Shown in pieces: positions 6,256 through 6,317 of a stretch of DNA of 6,317 bases. The stretch comes from Clostridia bacterium (lineage in GTDB: Bacteria; Bacillota; Clostridia; Christensenellales; CAG-1252): the NCBI GenBank assembly GCA_009928745.1, contig SACC01000081.1:1-6317 (forward strand), in the 5' to 3' direction. Both the position numbers and the translations under genes were made by a program. Every line of letters starts with the position of its first letter. The first letter of the stretch is position 1. Below the pieces are notes generated by a model. It saw only the letters and a program-made list of their open reading frames with translations, did no database searches and had not been told where the DNA came from.

Positions 6256-6317
6256 CAGAAGAAGCAAGACAAAACAAATTTAATCAAGTTAAAGATTGCA
6301 ATAATTAAAACATTACT

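Noticed and set aside
6230..6283. A 17-codon basic peptide frame (MSKKQSARNRRSKTKQI) overlapping the end of the M23 gene
   Set aside because: Too short to support; GGTGAG upstream is too distant to serve as a clear ribosome site, and A-rich DNA readily gives Lys/Arg/Gln codons.
6256..6317. Tail of the window after the M23 gene
   Set aside because: No hairpin with a T-tract, promoter or gene start could be recognised in these 62 bases.

Overview
The window looks like a piece of chromosome from a low-GC, Gram-positive-type bacterium, most likely an anaerobic Bacillota/Clostridia relative. The evidence is the AT-rich intergenic DNA, purine-rich Shine-Dalgarno sites at four of the five starts, lipobox signal peptides, an RsgI-type extracellular domain, and an M23 peptidase of a kind common in Clostridia. 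The standard genetic code is used. I see no rRNA, tRNA, CRISPR array, insertion sequence or phage gene, and no stretch over 300 bases without a gene.

Layout. (1) Positions 1-218, minus strand: the 5' end of a lipoprotein gene, cut by the window edge, whose mature part begins like the extracellular domain of RsgI-family anti-sigma factors. (2) Positions 219-473: a 255-bp divergent promoter region. (3) Positions 474-2018, plus strand: a lipoprotein made of four 26-residue repeats, a complete HtrA-like serine protease domain and one PDZ domain. A strong intrinsic terminator follows at 2048-2085. (4) Positions 2160-4244: a 694-residue protein with an N-terminal membrane anchor and a large outer part that resembles uncharacterised heparinase/alginate-lyase-like proteins. 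(5) Positions 4314-5186: a cytoplasmic LacX-type aldose 1-epimerase with all its catalytic residues. (6) Positions 5302-6255: a secreted M23 (LytM-type) zinc endopeptidase with all its metal ligands. The last 62 bases hold nothing recognisable.

How the genes fit together. The terminator at 2048-2085 separates the protease lipoprotein from the three downstream plus-strand genes. Those three could be co-transcribed: gaps are 69 and 115 bp, and no strong terminator lies between them. Four of the five products act at or outside the membrane (two lipoproteins, one membrane-anchored protein, one secreted hydrolase). The theme is envelope surveillance and polysaccharide or peptidoglycan handling, with the mutarotase equilibrating sugar anomers inside the cell. 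This joint role is inferred from gene order and domain content. No single gene is clearly a novel system. The most unusual items are the RsgI-type domain carried on a lipoprotein, the repeat-stalked HtrA lipoprotein, and the large uncharacterised membrane-anchored protein.
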